Under the pieces are notes generated by a model. It was not told where the DNA came from, searched no databases, and worked only from the letters and a program-made list of their open reading frames with translations. This document shows positions 47,477 to 60,890 of a DNA stretch of 64,000 bases, one piece after another (the stretch's first letter is position 1; every line of letters begins with the position of its first letter). Origin of the DNA: Hyphodiscus hymeniophilus (Eukaryota > Ascomycota > Leotiomycetes > Helotiales > Hyphodiscaceae); NCBI GenBank assembly GCA_016508695.1, contig VNKQ01000014.1, forward strand, positions 806,001-870,000, given 5' to 3'. Position numbers and translations under genes: made by a program.

Positions 47477-49269
47477 ATGGCGTCGATTGAGGGGAACGAC
47501 ACCGAGGAGCAGTCTCAATCGAGCGGCTCTTGGATTTGCGTCAACGACGATGAATTTGATGCCTTGTGAGTCCTCTGCGCGCCTCACGTGAAATGCTTCC
47601 TGCTAACCAATCATGCATGCAGATCCATCAACTTCAAGCCAAAGCCTGTTGAGAAGTATCCTGGTGTGTTCTGCCATCTCTCAGAATGCGCTTTCTATGA
47701 CGGTGCTCAATTTCGTGTGTAGCCAAGTTACATGCCCGCTCCGTAGCAAAACGGCTGGGCACCAAGGCGGGGCTCATCTACCTCGTCGGGCTCCCGTCAA
47801 AACTATACGAGGACTCCGATATGCCGGTAATCTTTCGTCAGCGTCGCTATTTCTACTACCTTACCGGAATCGACTTGCCAGATTGTACTGTCACTTATAA
47901 TATCCAGCGGGATCAGCTCCGTCTCTGGATACCTGCTGAAAGGACTGGCCGCGACGTTATCTACAACGGATTCACTCCCAGCCCAGACGACATCTATGCA
48001 AAGTATGATTTCGATCATGTCGGGAGACATGGCAGTCTTGATGGGTATATTGCCCATTTTGCGCATAGAGAAAGTGGCGATATTTTCGTCTTGCACGAGG
48101 ATCAAAAACCCAAGCTACCAGAGAGATCGAATGGAGCTAATGTCTGGTCGTATATCGACCATTTTGACACTTCTCGACTCCAGCCAGCTATGGATGCGTC
48201 CCGGGCAATCAAAAGCGCTTATGAAATCAAGCTGATTCGTAAGGCCAGTGAGATCTCAGCTCAAGCACACACCAATGTGCTTCTTAGCATCAAATACCTC
48301 GAGAATGAATCCGAAGTCGAGGCAGTCTTTCAAGCCACTTCCATTGCTGCCCGAGCCAAACACCAAGCTTACGGCGTTATCGCAGCCGCCGGGGAGAATG
48401 CCAGCACACTTCACTACATGGCAAACAATGAGCCATTGAAAGGGCGGCAGCTTCTCTGTCTTGACGCTGGGTGTGAATGGAAGTGCTATGCATCAGATGT
48501 TACCCGCACATTCCCTATTTCCGGGAAGCATACTACCGAGTCAAAGGCGATCTACGACCTCGTGGCGAAGATGCAAGAGGAGTGTATCAAAATGGTGAAG
48601 CCGAACGCCAACTATCGTGATATCCACCTGCATGCACACAAAGTGGCGATACGAGGACTCATGGAGCTCGGTCTTTTGAATGGCTCTTTTGAGGAATTGT
48701 ACGCTGCCGGGGCTTCAGTCATGTTCTTACCCCATGGGGTATGTAGTCCTTTGGTCGATTGAAGATGTTCGCCGCTAATTTTGTAGTTGGGCCATTACAT
48801 GGGTTTGGAAGTTCATGACGTTGGGGCTGTAGGGAATCTCCTATACGCTTTTCAGGACGAGCACAAGGACTGGATGTCCGCTTACCACGAGATCCGCTCC
48901 CAGCCGAGCACGTCCGCATCATCTATACTCGCCCCAAATATGGTGATTACTGTTGAACCCGGAATGTGAGTATACTCCTCCGCCTCGTCAAAGCACCGCT
49001 AATCGTGGCGTAGATACTTCTCACGCTATGCATTGGAGGACGTCTACCTCAAAGATCCAAAATATGCCAAGTTCATCAACAAGGACTTCCTTCAATACTA
49101 CTACCCCGTCGGTGGCGTGCGGATTGAAGACGATATTCTGGTCACCGAAGATGGGTTCGAGAATCTTACGACTGCGCCCAAAGGGCAAGCAGCGCTGGAT
49201 ATAATCAATGGGTACGACGAGAACGCCACCGTAGCCATGAAGGCGAAGTCGAGGGGTTGGTCCTGGTAG
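47477..49269 (+). CDS. Xaa-Pro aminopeptidase (metallopeptidase family M24B)
   Basis: Removes N-terminal residues preceding proline, using two metal ions. Exons 47477-47565, 47623-47663, 47723-48738, 48787-48965 and 49014-49269 give 526 residues. The N-terminal creatinase-like domain starts after EKYPAKLHARSVAKRLGTKA and GLIYLVGLPSKLYEDSDMP. The catalytic pita-bread domain carries all five metal ligands: two Asp in LDAGCEWKCYASDVTRTFPI (about 289 and 300), His in GLGHYMGLEVHDVG (about 385), Glu in ITVEPGI (about 439) and Glu in GGVRIEDDILVTEDG (about 480). All introns are GT-AG, and family motifs are continuous across every junction. The N-terminal segment WICVNDDEFDALSINFKP is typical of the fungal group with 500-600 residues. 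An upstream in-frame ATG at 47357 would add 40 residues. The 3' end converges on CSN1. Confidence 0.93.
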
Positions 49270-51225
49270 GTTCTCATTCTGGTGAATAGAACCAGTGTTC
49301 TCTGTCTTGAGGGACTGAGCGTGAATAGGGTAATGGCGGCTTGTTTTCTAGCCTTTCTAGCTGTCGCAAGGCAGCAATACCATGCATGTCGTACGGCGCT
49401 GGCGGAATAGTTGTATTGGATTCGGGAATGTTACATATCGCGTTGATCAATTCTTCGAAACTGCCCATTGTCGTCCACCTAGTGAACCCACGGTCCTCGA
49501 TCGAATGCTCTGCAATACTCAAGTTTTATCTTGAGTTTTGGGGACTTGCTACCCCATGACTTGTTTCTAACGCACCACCGAGCAGCTTTCACATTTCAGA
49601 TCTCCAACGCGGAACCACTACCTGCAAGTTGCAATCGCTGTCAAAAAATGATTCCTCTCGTGCATCAGTAGGCCAAGGGGTGTAAGGGCGGCTAATGGAG
49701 ACGAGAATATCCCCCGCGGGATTTACATCACCGCGGAAGTCGTCCACACGCCCCAAAGAAATCCCGCTGAGCAATAACCTCTTCACTTGCGATGTGCAAC
49801 AAAACCTCCAAGGAACGTATGCCGTAGCCCGTTATTGGTCGGTTGGTTCTTCTGTTAGCTCTTCGTATAGGCTCAGGCGGGAGGTGGTTTTGCTTCCAGG
49901 AAGGGATCTGAATGTGAGGTGGGAAACGGTAAACCAACCCCCCAAATGCCAGGACAAGGAGGAGACGAAGAGTGACACGACCCTTGGGATGAAACGGAGC
50001 GTGGAATTACACATGAATGAAACAAATGCCAGGCTATTCAGTACAATTTTCCAGAAAGAAAAAAAGAACCTTGCCCCCCTCCCCCCGTAAGGTCTCCAAC
50101 TCTCCTTCCATAGAAATCTTTGCTGGCACATAGGAGTCTAAAGCTCTATCAATTTGCCCCTCTACCCTACCCGGTAGGTCAACGTCCACACTCAACACTA
50201 CGCCGTCTAGTATCTACGAACAGCGCGACAAAGCTCCTCCCTACTTCTCGCCGCTCGACGATCGCTACAGCGCATAGAGATACATACACCCACAGGGCCG
50301 CAACCGACCCACCGACCTCCTCGTCAAGCACTCAGACGTTATCGCTCATTCGATTCGAACGAGTCAAGCTCGCGCTCGCTGCTTGTGAGTGAGCGAAACG
50401 TGAGCTCAAGAGACCCAGACCAGGCCAGGTCAGGCCAGGACTAGGGACCTAGAAGAGCACCTGAAGGCAGTCAGGTAGCTTCATCTGAAAATGCGAGAGC
50501 TTGGTATATAATATATATATATATATCCTGCAACTCCCCAATTCTCCAAAACATATACATCACCGCGGCCATCTGCCACAACACGACCTCTGTGGGAGAA
50601 TCCAAGCACGAACGAACATCTAAGGACTGAACATGTACATGTACATGATGGATGTCCTGGGAAAGAACAAACATATCGCGCGCTGGGAAGCTAGTCTTTC
50701 CTCTTTCCTCTTTCCTCCCGCTGGACATGCCTGAGAAGTTGGAACGGACAGGGCATCCATCCAAGCAAAGAAGGCTTCGCCGGGGAAGCTTTCCCTCCCG
50801 GTCCGGACGGGGTCGACGGGGTAGACGGGCGACGGGGATACCTCCGCTCCGCCATCGGACGAGGCTTGGCTTAGAGAGGTTGCATCGCGTGGGCAGGAGA
50901 TGGACGGCCTCTTACCTTATTCGGGCTCTGCCCGACGTCAACTTGATGCCGTCGGCGGATGGCTGTCTGCTATACCAGGCCAAAGCGTAATATACCCAGG
51001 TTCCGCGGTTTAGGAGAGCAAGCATTATACAGTAAATCAGATGAATTCTGTTTTTTCGCAGCTGCCGAGTGCTTCATGGTGGTGAACGCCATCTAGGCAA
51101 TGTAAACTGCAATGAAAACACCGCTATGCTCCGTCTTCCAAAACGCCTCATATGCTCATCATTCATGTTCCATGCTTGCCTTCCATACGCCAGCCAAATC
51201 CGTAGTCATATTTCCTTTTGCTCGT
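49270..51225. other. 2-kb convergent intergenic region with simple repeats
   Basis: Lies between the 3' ends of the aminopeptidase and CSN1. It contains a TA-dinucleotide run (about 50503-50526), an ACATGTACATGTACATG palindromic run near 50631-50646 and CT-rich TTTCCTC repeats near 50698-50718. Short open frames (49695-50090, 50120-50392, 50652-50990) are low-complexity and unconvincing. Confidence 0.45.
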
Positions 51226-52838
51226 TCAACCAATGTATGCTCGTGAGCGCAATTCTCGACCACCTCCCATGCCCTCACTGAAGAGATCATCCATACCTCC
51301 CATTTGACCCATCTGACTGCCCCGAGCCTTACCACCCTTGAGTTCGAGATCTGCGGAGACAATGTTCATGTGTTGAATTCGGCGGCGGGCCTCCCGTTCA
51401 TATTCTTTGGCTGTTTTGAGGGCTTCGTTGTGGAGAGTGGCGCGAGACGAGGAAGATACCGATGTCAAGACCTGCAACTCTATAAGATATGGATCTGGGA
51501 AGAGGAATAGACGTTACTTACTCGATTTTGTGTATCGATTCGTGCATCAAGCTCCTTGCGTTGAATCATCTGGACAAGCTCCTTGTCGACCGTCTTGCCC
51601 GGTGCAGCGAAAGCTTCATTCAAGCTACTGAGTGTCACACAGGAGAATGGGATGAAGTACTGCACAATGCTTTTGCTTCGGATCAATTGGTAGAGCTGGT
51701 CAACGTGCTTTTGCAGGTGTATGTCAAGGAGGTAATCGGAGTAGTAGGATTCAAGGATGTTAAGGCAAGCAGTGTAGCGGCTGTTGACGAAGAAGGTGAT
51801 GGCACGTCTGATATTTGGCTCGAGCTCAAGATAGGTCCTGAAGTTGGAATTCTCGAGAACGCTTCTGTTGAGTTCGCTTCGTTCCATTGATGCCAAGGCA
51901 CAGAGACCACCATAAACGGCGACATCATTCGGGCTGATGAATGTGTTATAGCTTGATCCCATTCCTGCATCGGTTCGAAGGAAGGCGAGTGCGGCGCTGT
52001 AATATCCTCCACTATCCATGAGGGCGAGTCCATCGGCTGTGCAAAGATATGGCTGCAGGCTCCTTTCTTCGTCCGGAGTTGCCTGGATTTGCTTTATTTT
52101 CTGGACGTTGGAGGTCACTCCGATCCAGTTTCGCTGCTCGATAGATACTTCAATGAGGTGCTTGCTAACTTCGATGATGTGTTTCTGTGAGGCGGCATCT
52201 GCACGCATACGGCTGTACGCTTCGAAAGCTTTGGGAAGATCGCCGATCTCTTGGTAGTGTTTGCCTAGATCCTCGTTACCCATCTTTTTCCAAGTCAGCT
52301 CATGCCCAGTGACTCCAAGTACCAGAATTGACGTACTCGAATGCTCTCCTTGACGAGATTGTTCTTGTATTCCTTCAATTGCTTCTCGAGCGACGCAGTT
52401 TGTATTTCGTTAAGCTTCGACTGCTGATCCATCCATTGTGTATCTCTGACTGCTTCGGGTTCTTGTGGCGCTATCGTCTCGAGGGGAGTTTGTGCTTCCA
52501 AGTATCTCTTGATATCCTTGCCATGTTTTGCCTCGTGGACTGCAGCCTTGTACGCGTCAACTCCGAGGAACGAAGAGCAGCTTCCGATGAGGAGTAATCG
52601 CTCTAGTCTAGTTCGACCTAGGGGATGTTAGCATAACTAGAGCACATTGAAGAGTTGGTAGCACGTTACCTTTGTAGTTTTGTATGTAGCTCTCCAGGTC
52701 GAACTTTGGGGGCCCTGCGAGATGAAGGTTAGAGGACGAGAGCTTTCTGGAAAGTAGGTCTTGGCTTATACCTGTCACAATATTACTCTTCTTTCTACTT
52801 TGAGTCGGCGAGCTTGGGGGGATCGTTACTGCAGCCAT
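51226..52838 (-). CDS. csn1: COP9 signalosome subunit 1
   Basis: Scaffold subunit of the COP9 signalosome, which removes NEDD8 from cullins; in fungi it is needed for light and developmental control. Exons 52772-52838, 52670-52714, 52337-52617, 51522-52283 and 51226-51471 give 466 residues. Splicing creates the hallmark FDLESYIQNYKGRTRLERLL and LIGSCSSFLGVDAYKAAVHE sequences of CSN1. The Rpn7-type helical repeats follow (GNEDLGKHYQEIGDLPKAFE, QRNWIGVTSNVQKIKQIQA). The PCI domain lies at about 280-410 (LLDIHLQKHVDQLYQLIRSK, KELVQMIQRKELDARIDTQN). The C-terminal tail is Gly/Met-rich (GSQMGQMGGMDDLFSEGMGG). All introns are GT-AG. The ATG is at 52836-52838. Length agrees with fungal CSN1 (roughly 450-500). 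Confidence 0.95.
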
Positions 52839-53305
52839 ATTAGCCCCTTATTCGTTGTTGTGCCTGATGCGAAGATGATGTTGTTTGGGTAGTGGGGCAA
52901 GTGTCGGAGCTCAAGACAGCTCCTGTCGCCTAAAAGATGGTCACGTGAACGATGGACGACGGCCTGGGTTGGATCAAGTGAAGGCAAAGGTGTAGTAGTC
53001 AAACGATTCAGATTGAATACGACTCAAGGGGCCCTCCAGGGAGCTCACCTCATCCTAGTGATACCAGTAATCACATAACTGGAAATACTAAAACAGAAAG
53101 CAAACCTCAAGTTGGAATACGAGTCAAACTCCTTTATTGTACTCGTCGAGATCATAGCTACATTATCTTGTCTATCGTCATTATGCACATCCAGCCCACC
53201 GCCAAAGAGGCTAAGTCAAGTTTCTCCCCGACCAAACCACAGTCTATGCAGGTATGCAAGTTAAACAAACGCCATTTACTTTCCCACCATTCCAGACCCA
53301 TGGTA
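52839..53305. other. Promoter region of csn1
   Basis: 467 nt between the csn1 start and the 3' end of the second Zn2Cys6 gene. No coding feature is supported. Confidence 0.45.
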
Positions 53306-56300
53306 TCATTGCCTAAACCTCTGATCTGTAAAGCTACTCCAATCGTCTCCCTCCCCCGAGAATATACCGTCAAAATTCATCTCCCCGCTTGGTGCAATGC
53401 CAGTGCCATAGTTCATTTCATGAGGTGGCAGTCCAGACATTCCACCATCCAGTTGCGCCGAAACTTCAAAGCTGGGTTGTCCCTGCATCAAATATGGAGG
53501 AATCGGCCCAAAAAGTTGGCCTTCTAAATCATCGTACATTCCAGATGCGTTTGACATGTAATTTGGTTGAGGTAAGTTGCCAGTGTTCTCTTGTTTTATA
53601 TTGTCGAATTCTATCATTGGTTGGTTCGGGTAGGCAAAAGGATCTGCAGATGGGAACATCATCGCACTCAGATCCGGAAGAGCAGTGTTAGGTCCAAACT
53701 GCTGCATATTGTACTGCTGATTGCTGTTGCTGGTGCTACTTGAGTCGAGAGTACCGGTAGCTGATAGATCAGAAGGTGACATGAGCTCCTGAAAGGTCTG
53801 CCTAAGATTTGGGTTTGATAAGTTATTCAGTTGAAGTCTTTCGTTAAATGGACTTTTCGAGGTGTTGTTTGTTTGGATAGGGGTTGGGGTAGGGAAGGTT
53901 GTCGCTCTAGTTATGCCTCCGGCTGGTTCTGGTTGAGATAGATCTGGGGTGCTACGGACGCCCCTAGGTCCTGCGGGGTTCGCGAATGGCGCTGAGCGCT
54001 TTTTCTTTGCTGATACAGGAGCTGCACGACCATTCTTGAGATTTTCTGGGAGTTGTTCAAAAAGTCCCTTAATAGATGTTAGCAGTGCTGCAAATCTGCA
54101 AATTTCAATCAAAGAATCTTACTCTTAATGCGACCGAGCATCTGTCTGCCGCTTGACTCCTTTTAGCGAGACCAGCAAGGGCTTCTTTGCCAGCACTTGC
54201 ATCTGCTAGAATTTCTTGCGATCCAGCCTTATCAGGATTTTCGAGGACGAAGTAGACCAATGAAAGAACAGCGAAAAAGGTTGTATACATTGTAAACCAA
54301 TATGCACCAATCAATAGACCTCGGCGTTTCATCTCACTACAGATGTGAACGACGTTGCGTGAGACACTAACGCCTGCCGCAGCGCACGCGTAAGATCTTT
54401 CATCTACGGTCTTTCCTGCGCAAGATTTCTGAGACACGTAATGTAAAAAGGGTCGGTAAAGCAACATCTGTACATGAGCATAAGCTAACCGTAGGAGTTG
54501 TTGGACCCTGTCAGACAAGTCAGCATCGCCACGATTGAGTTCTGTGATGTTAAAGCGGTATTTAGGAAAAGCTATTTAGCAGCTCTTCAGGAGGAGGAAC
54601 CTCTCGGCTTGACGACGCTCAAGGACCTGGAAGGGATTGAACAGGGCAGGAAACCGAGCCGAGCTTACCGGAGGACTTCAGGTGGTTCCTCAGCCCCTGG
54701 TCGCAACGCCATAGGTAACTTATCAAGCCAGTTGGCCAGATCTCGTTCAATCTCACGAATTTTGGCATGGCTGATAACGTATGATGAATTCGCAGTCCCT
54801 TTGACCGACTGCTCTAGACCTTTGGTTGGATATATGTATTTGATGACCTTGGTCAGGATTTCCAAAAGGTGAGTGTGCGCATTAGACGCTGCGTACAGAG
54901 AAGTTGTGCCAGGTGGCATTGGAGAAATTGAATCCTTGGTAATGTATTCATCATCGATTTCCACGGGGAGTTCCTGGTCGATATCATCCTTGCTAAGCAT
55001 TTGGGGAAATCCCAATAGAGCGGAGACGTAGGTATCCATCTTTCGAATAACCCAAAAGACCCTGCGTCGAGTCTCACGTTCAATCGGATTAAAATTTCCA
55101 GCGAGATTACGATGAAATCCCATTCGCAGTGAAGATCTCAAAGCGATGCCGATATACGAGTAACAAGTACTCAAATTTGCGGAGGCCTGAAGGAAAAGGA
55201 TCATGAAAAGAATTGCCTGCAAGGATGTGATGTCACGACAGTCTGTGATATCCATCATATATCTTGCGGCTCTAAAGTACTTATACCTGAAGATGCATCA
55301 GTCAGCCTCAATTTGCAGCATGAGCCGAAAAGAGCAGAGCAAACAGTAACACGCCCATCCCATATTTGGGTCTGGATAGGTCAAAGCATTGAGTGAAAGT
55401 CTTCTAGGGACAGCCTGAAGCTTCCCAAAGCGAAAGATATCCATCGACACCCAATCAAGGACAAGGCGACCGAAAGACATAGGGGGCGAGAAAGGGGGGG
55501 ACACTTACCCTTGGTCTATTTTCGATTTGTAGGTGTTACCGGAAGATCCAATTGGGCCGTCTGCCAGATCCGAGTGGAACATGCATCCCAAGGCGAGGAC
55601 GACATAGAGAAGGGGTAGGAAACGATTTTCTTCGTCGCCAAAGTTTTCGGCCGAAACATCATATATTCTATGTACCATTCCAAAGAATGTTGGCTGGTGT
55701 ACGAAACGAAGCAGACAGCATGCGCAGTTCAACGAGTTTTCGCATAAGATCATTGCAGCCTCTTTGGATGGGAGCTCCATTGTGTTGGGTAAACCGAACT
55801 CCATCGGGGATTCGACAGACGATCTGGGAGAGTCAAAGGTCGGGGGCATTGGCGTAGGTCGTGGTATCCTGGGAAGCATTGGAGTGCTTTTTTGTCCTCC
55901 CAGTATTCCTCCGAACTGTTCGCGCATGCGTTGAACGAAGACCGTCCCTGAGCTGTTACCATGAAAATCCCAGTGCCCACTCTCGTCCAAGTCAAGGGTA
56001 CCGGTGGACGTAATCATCGACCGTAACTGCGCATCCTGTTCTGAGTTATTGGGGGGAGCGTCGCTTGAACTGGATGGCGGTGCGCTGTGGGACAACTCCC
56101 GCTTCTGCAGAATGACGGCATCGAGGTTCGGATCGTTGAGATCAACATTAGGGAGGACACTTTTGAGAAGAGCTTCTGCTCGATGAAGGCGTGTTTCTAA
56201 CGCTTCAATGTACTGAGGAGCAGGATTTCTCCTCCTGTTCGAGGGTTGATCATATGTACAATCTACTGAGGTGTTAGTAGAGATTCAGATCTATGACAAA

Positions 56301-56625
56301 AAAGGGGGTTTGAGATATGGGCGGGCATACCATAGCTATAGACAGTACAATGAGTACAAGGCTGTTTCCCATCACATTTAATCTTCTTCCGTCGACACTC
56401 ATCGCATGCGCGAGTGACCCTGCGGCGTTTCTGCAAGGGCACAGACGTCCGAGGTTGCGACGCCGAGGTTGGCGACGTCTGCCCTTGCCCTTGCTGCCAA
56501 GGCGCCGATGACATAGCATTATGATCTTCTTCCACCTCGAACGACTCGGGCGAAGACTGACCAGGACTTGCTGAGGAAGGCATCGCGATGGACATGGAGC
56601 CTTGGGTGAGGAATGATCCCGACAT
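53306..56625 (-). CDS. Zn(II)2Cys6 transcription factor (five exons)
   Basis: Nuclear regulator of 937 residues from exons 56331-56625, 55509-56262, 54669-55286, 54123-54507 and 53306-54067. The first ATG is at 56623-56625 (MSGSFLTQGSMSIAMP). The zinc cluster is split by intron 1: C74, C77, C84, C90, C93 in exon 1 (RACDECRRKKIKCDGKQPC) and C100 in exon 2. Placing the acceptor after CAGTAG restores the usual six-residue last spacing, TVYSYDCTYDQPSNRRR. A coiled-coil linker follows (QYIEALETRLHRAEALLKSV). The fungal_trans domain covers about 200-560 (LRFVHQPTFFGMVHRIYDV, SLRMGFHRNLAGNFNPIERE). The Pro/Gln/Asn-rich C-terminus resembles an activation domain. The cluster and its TVYSY spacing recall Asg1-type regulators, but I do not assign an ortholog. 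Intron 2 (55287-55508) is unusually long for this gene. Confidence 0.9.
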
Positions 56626-58437
56626 ATCGAAGTGGTGAGAGGGGTTGAGGGGTAAGGTTGACGAGCAGATGTTATTGGCTGTGGCCGTCACAGGTTCTCA
56701 ATTTTGTCGCATTTCAGGACTTCAAGCTGCTCTCCTATTTCTGGGGAAGAAGATGCGAGTAACACCAAGGTCGAGGATGTAGGTTGTTGGCGAAGTGTTG
56801 ATGAGGCTATTCCCACTCTCTATCTCTCTCTGTGTGCGCTCTCTCAAAATAGAATTTGGTTGCGCCTGTCGTGACGTCTTGAATGACCCGCAATGGCTTG
56901 AGCAAATATTTTGGACGATTGCGGCCAAGTACAGAGAATATCCCGCTTACTCATCCAGGTCTCTTTTTCACTTTCATATAAACAAGAAGAACTAGAAGAA
57001 GAATGTGGGGTCTGAGACGGGTCTGGGAGACAGAGGTCCGTCGATATACAATAACGAGTGTATCACGAAGGAGAATCAAAGAAGAGAAGAATGACCCGCA
57101 GGTGGAGAGAAGTTCATGTCATGGGCCTGCTTGCCTGACTTGCCCGAAGGAGACAAGTTCCCCATAGGTAATCAGAGAGGGTAGAATGTGGCTTTGAGTG
57201 GGGCATCTAGCTGGGGCTGTTATTTGCATACCTCAGGTACAGTACATGACCTACCTACTAACCACCTACCAACTACGAAGTACCTGTCCATCCAATAAAT
57301 CTTGAATCTTGCTTCCGTCCACGCGATGACCAACAACATATCAGCCACAGAGCAGAATAGGGCGACTCCTAGGCAGAAAGGAGCGGATATTTGCCACAAC
57401 CTGCCTACCCACCAGACCTACCTAATGAATTAAGAGCTGGAGTTAAGAGGTCGTTGTGCCCGCCTCGCTTGCCCTCTTTTTCGGGACCGAGTGATTGGAG
57501 GCCAGCGGGCCGATATCGTCTGCTCCAAGGGGCAAAGACCGCCGCTGTTCGCACTGTTGCTTGCTTCTTCTCATTATTGCTGAGCGAGTAAACAATCAGA
57601 CATCAGACATCAAACATCAAACATCAGACATCAGACATCAGAGGCTTGGAGTGCAAAAGAGAAGTAGCCAAGAATTGGCCCCTGCGAAACATCCAACATC
57701 CAACATCCAACATCCAGGATGAAGCACCACCAGGTGCGTCGTCGGGAGATTGTCGCCCGAAACGGCAGAGTCCTCAATCTTCGCTCGCTGGACGAGCTCT
57801 TGAGCATCAGGATCATTACGTGTCGCCCACAGTGCTGACAAAAACATGGGCCCATTTGAGCAAGGTCCTCGAGTGTGTGATGCCATGTTGCTGGATCGTC
57901 TACGAAGGTAGAGGTTTCTGCTTGCAACAATCTGAAGTACTCGAGTACGATATTAGTAAATCTGTGCCAGTTCGAGCATCGGGGAGTACTTCCTGTACTG
58001 CTATGCGAACTCAACCGTTAGACGGCGCGAATGATTGAGATGAGAATCTATGTTCAGATCTTCGACCCTTGGGAAATTAAATACAATCACCCAGGAGACT
58101 AATTGTGGAAAGCTTCCAGATCGACAATATGCTCATTATTGAAAGCGTAAACTAACTCGAGCCTTCGTTATTACAAAAGATAAACATACTCTTTGTCGAA
58201 TTGAACTGCAAAATGGTCCATATTCTATGCGCATATTCTCATCCTTGAATTATTGAGGAGGATTGGTGATACGTGCATCGTTTGAAGGCTTAGGATCCGG
58301 AGTCTACGCTACTTGTAAATATCTATACATAAATCATTTACTCCTTGAAGGATAATGGAGGTAGTGTACTCTTCTTTAGCATATTCAGTTCCTAGTAAGG
58401 CGAGTAATTGTGATGCCGCGGGCGTAGGTCCCTTGAA
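56626..58437. other. Upstream region of the second regulator, with short repeats
   Basis: The first part should be the promoter and long 5' UTR of the Zn2Cys6 gene. From 57594 two heptamer arrays occur (listed separately). Frames at 57631-58038 on both strands overlap these repeats and are not convincing. Nothing else is supported. Confidence 0.4.
57594..57717. repeat. Two short arrays of a 7-bp ACATCNA-type repeat
   Basis: 57594-57642 consists of ACATCAG/ACATCAA heptamers. 57688-57717 consists of ACATCCA heptamers. They are separated by about 45 unrelated bases and may be one diverged minisatellite. Confidence 0.85.
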
Positions 58438-58481
58438 CAAGGGACGAGCTATTTCAACTCTAATGCCGGCTATTTCAACTC
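58438..58481 (+). repeat. Left terminal inverted repeat of the MULE relic
   Basis: 44 bp, matching the complement of 60891-60934 with one difference (T for C at 58461). It contains two direct copies of GCTATTTCAACTC. Confidence 0.93.
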
Positions 58482-60890
58482 CATTAGTCCCAGATCGTTT
58501 TCACACCTGTGTACATCTAGTAAGCTTTACCTACTATATAAATTTGTATGCGCGCAAGAGCATATAATATGTACTATTATACTAACTCATCAAAATCACA
58601 ATCTAGATCTAACTCATACTCACTATCTTGCGTATAACCCTTAAAAGGTTCTACTATAACTTTAACCTCCTATACTACCTCCCTTTATAGTATATCTCTT
58701 ATAACGACTATTACGTCTTTAAGGCAATCGTCTTTATATATAAAAGAAATCCCCCCTATATAACCCCTTTCCCTTCTTGTGCCTAGCTTATATTAATTAA
58801 TGTGCCCCTTTACTATCTATACTATTACAAGGGTAATAGAACTGTCTTGATTTAGCCTAGAATAGACGACAAATACTAGTCTAGTAAGAGACTTGGGTCG
58901 CTTAAGGATTGCGGGGGCTAAGGAAGGGGGAGTTCGAAGGCTAAGGGTAGTCGTCGAGTACTCGATTCGGTAACACGTGATACTCCTCCTAGTATACCGC
59001 GGGGTCTACTTTTCCCTCGTATACGCATAGGGTTAAGAACTAGTCTTAAAACCTCTAGTATAAAGAAGGGATTAAGAGCATTAGTTATAGGCCTATTGTA
59101 GTACTAGTAACGATATATATTAGTTAGTAAGATTACTCCCCTATTAGATTTGCGCTCTTATATTATATAAAAACAAGGTAAGCCAAGTAACCGTCGAATT
59201 ATATACTAACAACTAGGGGGAGGGGGACTACTCGCAAGTAACTTAGTATACTCTAGGAGTATCTTCTTTAACGCAAAGCTATAAACTAATTAAAGAATTA
59301 CGGCGAAAAGAGGTATATTAACTCGTGTCTTCGGCCGTAATTTCTATTAAGCTAGTGTCGTCGTTATACCTTAATATTGCGAATCCCAGAAGTATTATAG
59401 GCGTATAAAGACACCTTTTAGGTCTTTATTCCCTCGTTGCAAGTATAACTTGAGTACTACGTAATAACCTTTAATAGGATTCGTAATAGTTACTCTAAAG
59501 TAGTAGTATTAATCGACCTAGTATATAACGATCTTTTCCTTCTATAAGTATAACTAGGTCCCTTTGTAATAACTTATAGCTTAAGGAGGGGAAGTAACCC
59601 TTATTTCTTTTAACTTGTTATCGTACTCCTCCAAACTTATACTAGAAAGTAGTGTATTTTAGGCCCTAAGGAATAACTAGAACAAAGGGTGCCTCTTTAC
59701 CTTACTATTTTAGTCTTTAATTGGACCTAGAAAGAATTTCTTAGTTTTGGCTAGCACATTTATATTTACGTGCTATTTACAAAGGATATAGCTTAATCGT
59801 GGGAATTGTATATTAATATACTCTATTAGAGCTAGTTCTCTATTAGTTACTATAGAAACTAGCTCCTTAATTGTGTTTTGGGTTATAATATTATAGAGTT
59901 ATTATAATGCCTACTTATAATCGACTTTCTTCTTAGCTAAGAGAAAAACTACCCCCACTTAAATAACCTTATTATTCCCCGTTATTATATATATATTAAG
60001 TAATAATATATTAAATCGGTTCGTTTTATAAGTATAATTAAGTAAAAGAATATTAGAATACTACTTTTACAAGTCGAGAGAAGAGGGGTATAAGAAGAAG
60101 AGTTGGGTTAACGCGTTAGTCGAAGGGTTTACGTTAAATATAGGGTTAAAGCCGCCCTCTCGAAGTTCCTAATAAATCGTTAGTATTATACTTAGAAGGA
60201 CCTTTGCTAATATACCTTAAGTAGCTATTCTATTAGAGTAAGCCTATTGAGCTAACGAAGACGTGTCGCTTATACGAGGTTTGAGATATCCTTTTAAGAG
60301 AGTATAACTATAGGTTTCTCTCGTCGAATAACTACTAATATCGATATATTATTAAGACTTATAGTAACTAGGTTCTCAACCTAGGTAGTTATCTCTGGGT
60401 CTAGAGTAGTAATTCGGTAGGCAGGATAAGCGAAAGGTGTTATAGACGGCCTATAGTTGTGTATCCCTTCTAATACTACTAGTTCCTACTATTCCGAGAT
60501 AGCGTCTCTCTCTAACGCAACCTTTATCTTATAATTGCACTTCTTACTACGAGTACCTTCGCGTTGCTTCGATTCGTATACCGTAAGGTTCTTAGGCTTT
60601 GACTATAGCTTACCGAATCGATTGCAAGTATATACAATTCGCTTTGGTTTAATATCGCGTTTAAAGAGGGTATACCCATTGGCTTTAGTATACTATTTAA
60701 TAGTAGTAACTATAATAGAAAGATTAGTATAAACCGCTATAGAGGGAGGGGGCCCACAAGTCTTGGATGCGTCTATTGCGAAGGTTATAGGTTAATAAGG
60801 ATATATTGATTTTTACAAGTAATATAAATTATGCTTGCCCTTACATACAAAATAGTATGGGGAAGCGAGCTTACTAGGTGTACCCCCGAA

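Noticed and set aside
50652..50990. Plus-strand Arg/Gly-rich frame of 112 codons
   Set aside because: Low-complexity, no recognised family, in a repeat-rich convergent intergenic region.
56626..56691. Upstream extension of the second Zn2Cys6 regulator
   Set aside because: It would need a GTG start; the first ATG is at 56623-56625.
58428..58445. Palindrome GTCCCTTG-AA-CAAGGGAC as a target duplication or operator
   Set aside because: The right end of the MULE relic lacks the matching flank, so it is not a duplication; there is no gene beside it to regulate.
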